Below, one piece after another: positions 1-6,625 of a stretch of 15,766 bases of DNA. The notes beneath the pieces were generated by a model that had not been told where the DNA came from, did no database searches, and saw nothing but the letters and a program-made list of their open reading frames with translations. The translations under genes and the position numbers were made by a program. Positions within the stretch are counted from its first letter, which is position 1. Each line of letters begins with the position of its first letter. Origin of the DNA: Promethearchaeota archaeon (lineage in GTDB: Archaea > Asgardarchaeota > Lokiarchaeia > Sigynarchaeales > SOKP01); the NCBI GenBank assembly GCA_016839655.1, contig JAEOTW010000344.1, positions 1-15,766 of the forward strand, written 5' to 3'.

Positions 1-225
1 AATTTTTGAAATATTATCTATTTAATCAATAACTAATTATTTGATAATGTTTAAATATGAAAATCATTTTAATTAAATTAGATATGACTAAATTATCAAT
101 TTTTATAATTAAAAATTCTTATATAATACTATTTTAAAATGAAAATTTAAACAAAATTATTGAAATATATGTTTAAATAATTCGATTTTATAATTTAGTA
201 ATCATACATAAAAGAAGATCTAAAA
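1..225. other. AT-rich intergenic region upstream of zupT-like gene
   Basis: This stretch is almost entirely A and T with stops in all frames and no recognisable RNA gene. It holds only promoter-like material for the ZIP transporter: a TATA-like TTTAAATA at about 172-179, which would place a transcript start near 200 and leave a leader of about 25 nt. There is no convincing Shine-Dalgarno site before the ATG at 226. Confidence 0.5.
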
Positions 226-1083
226 ATGGAAAGCATAATTTTAGGATTATTATTAAGTTTAATTGCGGGATTATCAACTACTATTGGAAGTTTCCTTGCT
301 TTTTTTATGAAAAAACCTAGTCCCAAATTTATCTCATTTATAATGGGATTTTCTGCAGGAGTGATGATCCTAATTTCTTTCGTCGAACTTCTTCAAAATA
401 GTATTCATGAGATAGGGTTAATATTTGGAGATGATATAGGCTTACTATTAGGTTTATCATTTTTCTTTCTTGGAATGATAATTATGTTTTTAATTGATAT
501 TTTAGTTTCTCATGAATATGAATATGAGGATTCTATTGAAGTATTGATTAATAATCATGGAAAAAGTAAACCTCATCTTCATCATGGGCATAGACAAAGA
601 CATGGTCATCACCATCATGGTGAGAAAAAAAATAATAAATTAGCAAAAACATCCATCTTTATAATCTTTGGAGTGTTTATTCATAATTTCCCCGAGGGTA
701 TGGCAACATTTATAGGAACGTTAACTCAGGTTGAACTAGGAATTTTATTAACTATCGCCATTGCCTTACACAATATACCAGAAGGTATCGCTGTTGCAAT
801 TCCAATATATGCATATACGCAAGACAAGAAAAAAGCATTTAAATGGTCGTTTATATCAGGAATGAGCGAACCCTTAGGAGCCTTATTAACTTGGCTTTTT
901 CTGTTTCCTTTCATAAATGATTTTGTTTTAAATGCGATGTTGGGAGCAGTTGGGGGAATCATGGTGTACATATCATTGGATGAACTCTTGCCAATATCTC
1001 GATCATTAGCAAAAGAACATTATTCTATAATAGGAATCATTACCGGGATGTTTATTATGGCAGTTAGTTTGATATTATTATAA
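226..1083 (+). CDS. zupT: ZIP family divalent metal transporter (ZupT-like)
   Basis: A polytopic membrane transporter of the ZIP family, which moves Zn2+ (and often Fe2+, Mn2+ or Co2+) into the cytoplasm. Its 285 aa match the short prokaryotic ZupT class. The diagnostic ZIP metal-site motifs are both present: HNFPEG at residues 153-158 (TM4) and HNIPEG at 182-187 (TM5). SGMSEPLGA (211-219) and a terminal DELLP (252-256) are also typical of ZupT. Between TM3 and TM4 lies a loop rich in histidine (about 117-131, including HGHHHHG), a common metal-binding feature of the family. About eight hydrophobic segments are visible. The ATG follows an AT-rich leader without a strong ribosome site. The gene converges on the GNAT gene with a 14-bp gap. 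The family call is firm; the metal cannot be read from sequence. Confidence 0.93.
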   Translation: MESIILGLLLSLIAGLSTTIGSFLAFFMKKPSPKFISFIMGFSAGVMILISFVELLQNSIHEIGLIFGDDIGLLLGLSFFFLGMIIMFLIDILVSHEYEYEDSIEVLINNHGKSKPHLHHGHRQRHGHHHHGEKKNNKLAKTSIFIIFGVFIHNFPEGMATFIGTLTQVELGILLTIAIALHNIPEGIAVAIPIYAYTQDKKKAFKWSFISGMSEPLGALLTWLFLFPFINDFVLNAMLGAVGGIMVYISLDELLPISRSLAKEHYSIIGIITGMFIMAVSLILL

Positions 1084-1097
1084 AAACTCTTGAAGAA

Positions 1098-1589
1098 TTA
1101 ATAATCAAATTCAAAATTACCAACCTTTATCTTTTGGGTTATTTTTTCTCCTGGTCTTTTTTTACAGACTTCAATTAAATTTAATACATTATAGCCTCTC
1201 TTCTTCAAAAATGGGATACTACGAAAATTATTCGGATGTACCCAATTATAGACGATATCACTGCCTTTCTCTTCAGCAACTATTTCAGCTTTCTCATATA
1301 ATGCAGAAGCAACTCCCTTTCTCCTTTCTTCAGGAGTAACATAAAGAGCTTCAGACCAGACAATGTCATCTTGTATTTTGCAAACATGAAATCCTATTAT
1401 AATACCCTCGGAACCGTCTGCAATAAAAATAGGGTAATTTTTCTCTTGGTAAAATTCTAATTCCTCCTCAGCAGCCTTTAAATCAATTTCTCTTTCGCTA
1501 CCTTTCAAGTCTGCTAATGCGATTCTATATTGACTAATCAACTTAGTTAATTGAGATTTATCACCTGAATTATATCTTCTAATCTTCAT
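1098..1589 (-). CDS. GNAT family N-acetyltransferase
   Basis: A 163-aa single-domain GCN5-related acetyltransferase, transferring acetyl from acetyl-CoA to an unidentified amine. Motif A is clear: a beta strand and pyrophosphate loop, LYVTPEERRKGVASAL at residues 82-97, whose RRKGVA matches the [RQ]xxGx[GA] acetyl-CoA signature. It is followed by the expected helix and by HPNNFRSIPFLKKRGY (118-133), the motif-B pattern in which a residue after an N-x-x-A/S turn packs near CoA and the protein ends in a K-R-G-Y/F turn. The N-terminus (MKIRRYNSGD) is the normal beta1 start for the fold. The C-terminal 25 residues are extra and basic. A weak AAGGT precedes the ATG. The gene is tail-to-tail with the ZIP gene. 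The substrate (protein, antibiotic or polyamine) is unknown. Confidence 0.88.
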   Translation of the reverse strand: MKIRRYNSGDKSQLTKLISQYRIALADLKGSEREIDLKAAEEELEFYQEKNYPIFIADGSEGIIIGFHVCKIQDDIVWSEALYVTPEERRKGVASALYEKAEIVAEEKGSDIVYNWVHPNNFRSIPFLKKRGYNVLNLIEVCKKRPGEKITQKIKVGNFEFDY

Positions 1590-1624
1590 TGAATTTACCT
1601 TTTTACTTAATACAATTACTATAA

Positions 1625-1664
1625 TAGTACTTGAAAAAGAAAAAGAAGGAAAAAGTTAAAAAAA
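1625..1664 (-). terminator. T-rich archaeal terminator after the RHH gene
   Basis: On the minus strand the RHH stop codon is followed at once by several T runs interrupted by single A or C bases (A-rich on the plus strand, about 1632-1664). Archaeal RNA polymerase terminates at such oligo-T stretches without a hairpin. It lies in the 75-bp gap between the RHH gene and the GNAT gene, so the two may be separate transcripts. Confidence 0.4.
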
Positions 1665-1823
1665 TTAGTCTTTTTTTCTTAAAATTGAACTTAGTTCAGT
1701 TTTAAGTAAGTCTCGTATTGCTACGCGAATTACTTCTGAACGATTGGGATACAGGTTCATGTTAACTAATTCCTCTATACCGGTAAGATATGCTTCTGGA
1801 ATATGACAGGTTATTAGTTTCAT
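1665..1823 (-). CDS. Small ribbon-helix-helix (CopG/NikR-like) transcriptional regulator
   Basis: A 52-aa protein read from ATG at 1823 to TAA at 1665-1667. It begins MKLITCHIPEAYLTGIEELV, continues with LYPNRSEVIRVAIRDLL and ends in a short basic tail. This is the complete ribbon-helix-helix fold: an N-terminal beta strand that inserts in the major groove (residues 2-8), helix A (9-22), the LYPNRSE turn (24-30) that contacts phosphate in CopG/Arc/MetJ relatives, and helix B (29-43). The family acts as dimers on short palindromes. Length, a start with no competing ATG, and the strong domain match make this a real gene although it is short. An imperfect palindrome lies 64 bp upstream. The next minus-strand gene is a GNAT acetyltransferase behind a T-rich tract. 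The regulated targets are not known; autoregulation is plausible. Confidence 0.88.
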   Translation of the reverse strand: MKLITCHIPEAYLTGIEELVNMNLYPNRSEVIRVAIRDLLKTELSSILRKKD

Positions 1824-1886
1824 TTTTCTTTACAAAACCCCTTTTGATATTCAAAACTTATAGTTTTTGTTATATTTTACACACTT

Positions 1887-1907
1887 CACCAAGATAATAT
1901 ATCGGTG
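1887..1907. promoter_or_regulatory. Imperfect palindrome upstream of the RHH gene (possible operator)
   Basis: CACC at 1887-1890 and GGTG at 1904-1907 flank an AT-rich core, and the 21-bp unit matches its own reverse complement at 16 positions. It lies 64 bp before the RHH start codon, in the only non-coding gap upstream of that gene. RHH proteins often bind symmetric sites in their own promoters, so this is a candidate autoregulatory operator. Its distance from the start is larger than usual. Confidence 0.3.
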
Positions 1908-2009
1908 TAATACTACGATAATATAAGTAAAATATATCACTTCTAATGGAATATCTTCGTGAAATGGGATAAAACAGAATTATTTTAATATATTAATTTT
2001 TTAAATTTT

Positions 2010-2270
2010 TTATAGATTAACTTCACAATGCAAATGTTGAGGGAGTAAAATTTCTAAAATGTCAATTTTTTCATTATCAAGCATTTTTTTATAATCAGAG
2101 TAAACTTGAACATTAGTACCAAGATTAAATTTCTCAATTTTCTCTCTTACGCGTCTTTTTTTAATATCACATAAACAAGTAATTTCAATATCATCTCGAT
2201 CAAGATATCCTAGAATATTTAAATCAAAAATTACCCCACATCCAATTATTCCTACTTTAAATTTTTTCAA
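2010..2270 (-). pseudogene. Truncated Gfo/Idh/MocA family oxidoreductase (N-terminal stub)
   Basis: The 86 codons encode only the first part of the Rossmann NAD(P)-binding domain of a Gfo/Idh/MocA oxidoreductase, a family normally 320-400 aa long. The dinucleotide loop GIIGCG (residues 7-12) is intact, as are the second strand ending in CDIKKRR (34-40) and the YSDYKKML segment (57-64). The frame ends at LLPQHLHCEVNL, just where intact members continue into the helix and the conserved EKP catalytic motif. The sequence after the stop codes for nothing similar. The frame opens with TTG at 2270; the preceding in-frame codons are ATT, TTT and then a stop at 2277-2279, so no ATG is available. Loss of both the ATG and about three quarters of the protein argues for a decaying remnant. 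It could still be expressed as a small protein, but a catalytic role is excluded. Confidence 0.75.
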
Positions 2271-2337
2271 AATAAATCACATGTTATTTAATTAAATGAA
2301 CCTAATTTCTTAAGAATACAAAATTAAAAATATAAAT

Positions 2338-2350
2338 AAAAAAAAAAAGA
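2338..2350 (-). terminator. Oligo-T terminator after the FG-GAP membrane gene
   Basis: An uninterrupted A run on the plus strand (about 2338-2348) reads as T11 on the minus strand, starting about 13 bp after the stop codon of the large FG-GAP gene. It is consistent with hairpin-independent archaeal termination. Confidence 0.5.
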
Positions 2351-2362
2351 TTTAGTAAAATA

Positions 2363-4957
2363 TTACTCAGACAGATTCTTATTTTCTGAAGTATTTTTTT
2401 TAAATTTTAGTTTACCAGAAGGATATAAATTTGTAATTTCATGAGGAGTTGTATCATATCCATTTTTTTCCATAATTTCATAGAGTTTTTTTGCATTTTC
2501 TTCAACATCTAATTCCATAACTTCCCCAGCGAGAAGAATGTAGGAAAATGCCGTTAAAAAGGGAATACCAAAAAACATTACTACCGTTATAAGAAATCCA
2601 AATAAGATACCAAAAAAATCTGCTCCCTCGCCAAAAAATCCAGAAAAATCTACTTGTCCTAGAAATGAGAGAAATGTGAGTATTGCAGAAAGTCCTGCAA
2701 TACCCTTAATAATAGACTGTGCCCAGATACTTATTGGTTCAATATCTCCAGGTTGACGATATTTTTTGTTTTCCCGATAATAGGCGATTCCAGCATCATC
2801 TAGTAAGTAATTCCCAGAAATAAAAAAGGAGAATAAGATAAATGACATTATCATTGGTAAAATACAAAACATCATATAACCCATCATGAAATTGAAAAAT
2901 TCTGTGGATCCAAATACCTCAAAAGTTGTAGGATAGTCTAAAAAACCAGTTAAAGCATCATAAGCATAAAAACCTACAGCTATAGAGAGGAGTAATGGTA
3001 ATATTAGCCTTTTGAGCTGAATGATAAGACCAACTTCCTTTCTACCGCTCAAATCCAATACAATTATATCATGATTATACCCTTTAGAAATTTTAAAGAA
3101 TAAATCCCTGAGTTTAACGAAAATAAATGCAAATTGAGGGGCAAATCGATTGTAGAGAGCAGCAGTCAGTGGTAACGTCCCATACCATACAATTGAAACG
3201 ATAATAAATGCCATTGTTATATTCGTCATGTTTGAGCCTAGTATAAGTGTATTATTCATTACATTCATTAGCATTAAAAACATGAAAAATGTTAGACTCA
3301 TTAGGGCTATTGCTAAAACATTAACAACAACTGTTAGTTTATGTTCTCCAAAAGCTTTACGCCTATATTGTAGTCTTTTTCCTCTTAGAATGATGATAAT
3401 AACACCAGCAACTAATAATACTGCCAAAAAAACAAATAAAGGTAAACCTAATGGAAATAAGGGAGATAACCATATTCCCAATGGTTTTTGAGTAGACAGC
3501 ACAATAACCCTATCATCTCCAGACAATGAAAAGTCTTTCTTACCATCTCCATCGATGTCTCCTATTGTAATTACGTAATCGCCACCAAATTCCGTGTTTA
3601 TAAGTGCAAATTCCCGCCAATTAACGGAACTTATAATTTTATAACGATTTACGTCTGAAAATCCTATAAAAGGTCGATGACGTGTGTAATAAACTAGATC
3701 ATCAATTGAATCCCCATCAAAATCCTCCTCTAAAACAAAAATGTCAAAATAATCCCTTAGGTGAGTTTCATTTAACCTTAATTCATGTGATGCAAGCTCT
3801 AAAGAATAGATCTGTACTAATCTGTCATCATCTCCTCCATGATCTCCGACTCTCATCTTAAATAAGAAATGACATACACCGTCTCCTTCAGCGCTGTGAA
3901 TTTCGGTTAATTCACAATTATAATTTTCAATACCTAATTGAATTTTATATAATTCCCCACCATCAAAACCATTTAAAAGTGTAATATTTCCATCCCATGT
4001 TTCAATTAAAATTTCTGGGATATTGTCTAAGTTTAAGTCTTCAATGATTTCATAGTCATTAATCGTTCCACCAAAATCGATATTGTAAATTTCATTTAAC
4101 ATATTAGTTGAGCTAAGATTATATAAAATCATGGAATCTGTTTCTAGAAATAGTAAATGAGATTGATCTACGTGAGGAAATAATTCAAAAGAAGGTAAGG
4201 TCGTTTCAGCATGAATACCTCCATACCATACATCATAAATACTTCTCTCTTTTGTTCCATTGATAAAATATGTATTAATACTGCAATTATAATCCGTCCA
4301 TGTGCGATTTCCATCAATTTGCTTAATTCCCTCTCCTTCTAATAAGATAAGATCCTCTTGTGAATCGGTCAAATCATTAAAACTTATCAAATCTTGTACA
4401 ATATAATTAGTGAAATTCATTCCATCTCCAGTTATGATAGAAATGTCAGTACCATCAAATCCATCAATAAGTTGATTCGTGTAGTTATTTCTTATTATAT
4501 CAGGTTCGTAATGGCTATTGGATATGCTCCAATTAGGCCGAACGGCAGCTTTACTAACAAAATAGTCTCTATTCCCATCTCCATCAACATCCATTATTGG
4601 AAACACTTTTTTCACGGGACCATCATATTCCTTCGCCCATAAAAGAACCCCAGTATCTCCTTCTAAACAATAAACCCCACCATATTGTACTGTAGCATAG
4701 CGTTCTGGTCGATCTGTTCCTCGTATATCAAGGTAAGCAATGATTTCATTAACACCATTTCCATTTATATCTTCAGTTTCAAAAATATAAGCTTCAGAAG
4801 GATACGTATCTCTAATGTCTTCCCATGCCCATCCTGCGTGAAGTTCCATTTGAGTGACAAAAACCATCCCCAAAACGCCAAAAATTAAGAATGAGACTGC
4901 CATTAACACTAGATTTATTGGACGCGAATCTTGTTCTCTGTTTCTTTTTAACTTCAT
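2363..4957 (-). CDS. Anchored extracellular FG-GAP/VCBS propeller with C-terminal multi-span membrane domain
   Basis: A large membrane protein of 864 aa counted from ATG at 4957; a TTG nine bases upstream is less likely. A short basic cytoplasmic tail leads into TM1 (about 15-36). A long extracellular region (about 40-495) carries Ca2+-binding FG-GAP/EF-hand-like loops of DxDxDG type: DINGNGVNE (63), DVDGDGNRD (123), DLNLDNIPE (307), DFDGDSIDD (412) and DIDGDGKKD (467). The loops recur in the pattern of integrin-alpha-like beta-propeller blades, and the region has many N-x-S/T sequons. The remaining third is hydrophobic with about seven spans (501-524, 543-567, 579-602, 647-669, 687-713, 745-767, 780-811), then a 50-residue cytoplasmic tail. 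Propellers of this kind bind ligands or neighbouring cells; FG-GAP membrane proteins are common in Lokiarchaea. I do not recognise the membrane domain, so the role (receptor, transporter or adhesin) is open. It appears to be monocistronic. Confidence 0.85.
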   Translation of the reverse strand: MKLKRNREQDSRPINLVLMAVSFLIFGVLGMVFVTQMELHAGWAWEDIRDTYPSEAYIFETEDINGNGVNEIIAYLDIRGTDRPERYATVQYGGVYCLEGDTGVLLWAKEYDGPVKKVFPIMDVDGDGNRDYFVSKAAVRPNWSISNSHYEPDIIRNNYTNQLIDGFDGTDISIITGDGMNFTNYIVQDLISFNDLTDSQEDLILLEGEGIKQIDGNRTWTDYNCSINTYFINGTKERSIYDVWYGGIHAETTLPSFELFPHVDQSHLLFLETDSMILYNLSSTNMLNEIYNIDFGGTINDYEIIEDLNLDNIPEILIETWDGNITLLNGFDGGELYKIQLGIENYNCELTEIHSAEGDGVCHFLFKMRVGDHGGDDDRLVQIYSLELASHELRLNETHLRDYFDIFVLEEDFDGDSIDDLVYYTRHRPFIGFSDVNRYKIISSVNWREFALINTEFGGDYVITIGDIDGDGKKDFSLSGDDRVIVLSTQKPLGIWLSPLFPLGLPLFVFLAVLLVAGVIIIILRGKRLQYRRKAFGEHKLTVVVNVLAIALMSLTFFMFLMLMNVMNNTLILGSNMTNITMAFIIVSIVWYGTLPLTAALYNRFAPQFAFIFVKLRDLFFKISKGYNHDIIVLDLSGRKEVGLIIQLKRLILPLLLSIAVGFYAYDALTGFLDYPTTFEVFGSTEFFNFMMGYMMFCILPMIMSFILFSFFISGNYLLDDAGIAYYRENKKYRQPGDIEPISIWAQSIIKGIAGLSAILTFLSFLGQVDFSGFFGEGADFFGILFGFLITVVMFFGIPFLTAFSYILLAGEVMELDVEENAKKLYEIMEKNGYDTTPHEITNLYPSGKLKFKKNTSENKNLSE

Positions 4958-5028
4958 AAAAATCAATTTTTTAATATATTCTTATAACATCAGAATAGAT
5001 TTTAAATTATAAAATCTTTAAGATAAAA

Positions 5029-5038
5029 GTTATATAAA
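5029..5038 (-). promoter_or_regulatory. Archaeal TATA box for the FG-GAP membrane gene
   Basis: The minus strand reads TTTATATAAC here, a close match to the archaeal TATA consensus, about 72 bp before the ATG at 4957. A start site about 27 bp downstream (near 5007) would give a leader of about 50 nt. Confidence 0.45.
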
Positions 5039-5086
5039 TAATTTTATTATTTGAAAAAGAATATACTTAGAAACAATTTAAATAAG

Positions 5087-5180
5087 AAAAAAAAATATTA
5101 TTAAATGGGGTGCTTTAGAGTTAGATTTTACACTATCACGCCTGGTGAAACATTAATTTCTTATTTCTAAAGCGCTCCGC
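5087..5180 (-). ncRNA. Candidate structured RNA or hsp20 3' UTR element with T9 terminator
   Basis: Bases 5107-5119 pair with 5166-5178 in a continuous 13-bp helix with two G-T wobbles, including an 8-bp perfect core GCTTTAGA/TCTAAAGC. A second small hairpin, TCAC/GTGA with a five-base loop, sits in the middle near 5136-5148. The element is a GC-rich island in an AT-rich gap. On the minus strand it lies about 22 nt after the hsp20 stop and is followed by T9 (5087-5095), so that strand is the more likely transcript. It is not a tRNA (no T-arm GTTCRA) and shows no C/D boxes or ACA tail. It may be an independent small RNA, or a 3' end that protects or terminates the padR-hsp20 mRNA. No family is recognised. 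Confidence 0.4.
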
Positions 5181-5201
5181 CTTTAAATATTTTAATTGCT
5201 A

Positions 5202-5687
5202 TTAATTTTCACTAATATCAATATTTTTTGCTGGCTTTTTACTCATTGTGATTTTTAATAGGCCATAAGCCATCTTTGAAACTAAAGTTTCCGTATCAGC
5301 ATCAATAGGCAAAGGAATGTCCATATCTACGTCAACAAATGTAAAACCTTTCCTGAAAAATGGTGGACAAAAGTCTTGAGTAGATTCTTTTTCTATCGGT
5401 TCTTCCTTTAAATGGTCTATTTCGGGAATCTTTGGTTTGTCTGCTTTAATGTTTATGTGTTTATTAATCAATGATACTTTAACATCCTCTTTTGTCCGAC
5501 CTGCTAAAGGAACCGTAATCAAATAAGAATCTCCTAATTCCTCAACATTAAAAGGAATATGACTTCCTAGAAATCCATGCATGAAATGCTTAGCCATATG
5601 TTTCATTTTGGCAATGTCCTGGGGGCTAAAGTTAAAACAACCAGCAAATCCTTTAAAACCATGTCCATGATGTTTTTCATTACACAT
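5202..5687 (-). CDS. hsp20: Hsp20 / alpha-crystallin family small heat-shock protein
   Basis: A 161-aa small heat-shock protein, an ATP-independent holdase that forms oligomers and binds unfolding proteins. The N-terminal 43 residues are rich in His, Lys, Phe and Met, typical of the variable substrate-binding arm. The alpha-crystallin domain (about 44-152) shows the usual pattern: YLITVPLAGRTKEDVKVSL (55-73), IPLPIDADTE (124-133) and MAYGLLKITMSKK (139-151). The last corresponds to the conserved A-x-nG-L-L-x-I block. The extension ends with an IDI (156-158), matching the I-x-I/V motif that docks neighbouring subunits. A strong GGAGGA ribosome site lies nine bases before the ATG. The gene is 44 bp downstream of the PadR regulator on the same strand, so both are probably made from the padR promoter. 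The loop at 85-115 is longer than average and contains one Cys. Confidence 0.9.
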   Translation of the reverse strand: MCNEKHHGHGFKGFAGCFNFSPQDIAKMKHMAKHFMHGFLGSHIPFNVEELGDSYLITVPLAGRTKEDVKVSLINKHINIKADKPKIPEIDHLKEEPIEKESTQDFCPPFFRKGFTFVDVDMDIPLPIDADTETLVSKMAYGLLKITMSKKPAKNIDISEN

Positions 5688-5731
5688 TAGATTTTCCTCC
5701 TTGCTTTTTTTTTAATTTGTATTGGAAAAAG

Positions 5732-6382
5732 TTAAAAACGTTCATATTCATCATCATCTACTATCGGGATTGATTTAGTGTTTTCGTCTCTTTGTTTCTT
5801 TAAATTCTTCAAGAGATCCTCATATGTTTTTATTTCATTATTAAGCTCCTCAAGTCTAGCTTCAATTCTCTCTTTGCTAAACTTTAAATCCAGAACAATT
5901 TTCTCAATTCTATTAATATTTTTTAATGAGAAGTCTCCGTGATCTATTTCTCTATGACTTGTTCCACAGTGATATGGGAAACAGGACATCGCACCTCTTA
6001 TACCTTTTTCTTGGGGTAACCAGGCATTTACTATTGTGCGAATGTAATCTCCAAGTGTATTCAAACTTGTTTCGAAATTGTCTTTTAAGACTTCTTTTAA
6101 TCTTTCAATACCTTGACTTGTAATTCTGTAAATCTTTTTCTGGCGATTGTTTTCATCAATATACTCCTCGGTTTCAACGAATCCTTTTTCGTCTAGTCTA
6201 TTTAATAAAGGATATATGGTACCTGGAGAAGCTCTCCACATAGGTTTAAACTTTTCATTAATTTCTTGACTGATTTCATATCCAGAAATCCCTTCTCGAT
6301 TCCTTATTATTGAAAGTACAAGAATATCTAGCCCAGAAAAGGGTCCACCATGATGACCACTAAATCTTTTTCCAAAAAACAT
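5732..6382 (-). CDS. PadR family transcriptional regulator with Cys/His cluster and C-terminal coiled coil
   Basis: A PadR-type repressor of 216 aa counted from the ATG at 6382. A frame-extending TTG at 6397 is rejected because the intervening bases are the GGAGAGG ribosome site. The PadR winged helix-turn-helix occupies about residues 15-100: GLDILVLSII, GISGYEI, the recognition helix with the hallmark SPGTIYPLLNRLDEKGFVE (52-70), and the wing with KKIYRITSQG. The C-terminal dimerisation part is long and ends in a Glu/Lys-rich coiled coil (about 153-199). Between the two halves is an unusual cluster, C134, H138, C139, H143 and H148, around the sequence CFPYHCGTSH, which could bind a metal or sense oxidation. 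Upstream, a perfect palindrome lies between the TATA box and the expected start site, suggesting autoregulation. The operon partner is hsp20, so this is likely a local stress-response repressor. The signal is not known. Confidence 0.88.
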   Translation of the reverse strand: MFFGKRFSGHHGGPFSGLDILVLSIIRNREGISGYEISQEINEKFKPMWRASPGTIYPLLNRLDEKGFVETEEYIDENNRQKKIYRITSQGIERLKEVLKDNFETSLNTLGDYIRTIVNAWLPQEKGIRGAMSCFPYHCGTSHREIDHGDFSLKNINRIEKIVLDLKFSKERIEARLEELNNEIKTYEDLLKNLKKQRDENTKSIPIVDDDEYERF

Positions 6383-6396
6383 TTTTAACCTCTCCA
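6376..6396 (-). promoter_or_regulatory. Shine-Dalgarno site that fixes the padR start
   Basis: On the minus strand GGAGAGG stands seven bases before ATG at 6382. It overlaps the codons that an upstream TTG start would use, which supports the ATG as the true start. Confidence 0.6.
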
Positions 6397-6433
6397 ATAT
6401 TCAATTTTCGATATATCAAAAAATGAATATGAA

Positions 6434-6450
6434 ATACAATATTCTTGTAT
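6434..6450. promoter_or_regulatory. Perfect palindrome in the padR-hsp20 promoter (candidate PadR operator)
   Basis: ATACAA (6434-6439) and TTGTAT (6445-6450) form a perfect inverted repeat with a 5-bp spacer. It starts 2 bp after the minus-strand TATA box, TTATAAAA (6453-6460), and ends before the expected start site near 6429. A repressor here would block the preinitiation complex. PadR proteins bind short dyads with similar spacing. A second palindrome, GATATATC at 6410-6417, lies in the leader. Confidence 0.5.
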
Positions 6451-6452
6451 CC

Positions 6453-6460
6453 TTTTATAA
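6453..6460 (-). promoter_or_regulatory. TATA box of the padR-hsp20 operon
   Basis: The minus strand reads TTATAAAA, about 71 bp upstream of the padR ATG. The predicted leader of about 45 nt contains the GGAGAGG ribosome site. Confidence 0.5.
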
Positions 6461-6501
6461 TATATCCTAAATCGAACATCAAGTAAAATAAGGAAAAACA
6501 C

Positions 6502-6510
6502 TTATATAAA
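6502..6510 (+). promoter_or_regulatory. Possible TATA box for the ferredoxin-nitroreductase gene
   Basis: TTATATAAA on the plus strand matches the archaeal TATA consensus well, but lies 116 bp before the ATG at 6626, implying a long leader of about 90 nt. A weaker AT-rich site near 6592-6600 would instead give a leaderless mRNA. The choice cannot be made from sequence alone. Confidence 0.3.
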
Positions 6511-6625
6511 TGTTTTGGGTGAAAATTATTTTCTTAAATCTATCTCATTAAAAGCTTTAATATTTTGATTTCCAATTTTTATTCTCAAAATATTAATAGC
6601 TAATTCTTAAATTTTCACTATTATA

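Noticed and set aside
4958..4966. TTG start for the FG-GAP gene
   Set aside because: An ATG three codons downstream gives a normal basic tail before TM1. Nothing supports the longer form.
5101..5180. tRNA or box C/D or H/ACA RNA in the GC-rich element
   Set aside because: There is no T-arm GTTCRA or anticodon arm of the right size, no paired C (RUGAUGA) and D (CUGA) boxes, and no ACA 3' tail. Only the generic long helix is supported.
6383..6397. TTG start for padR
   Set aside because: The bases form the GGAGAGG ribosome site for the ATG at 6382, and the extra residues match nothing in the family.
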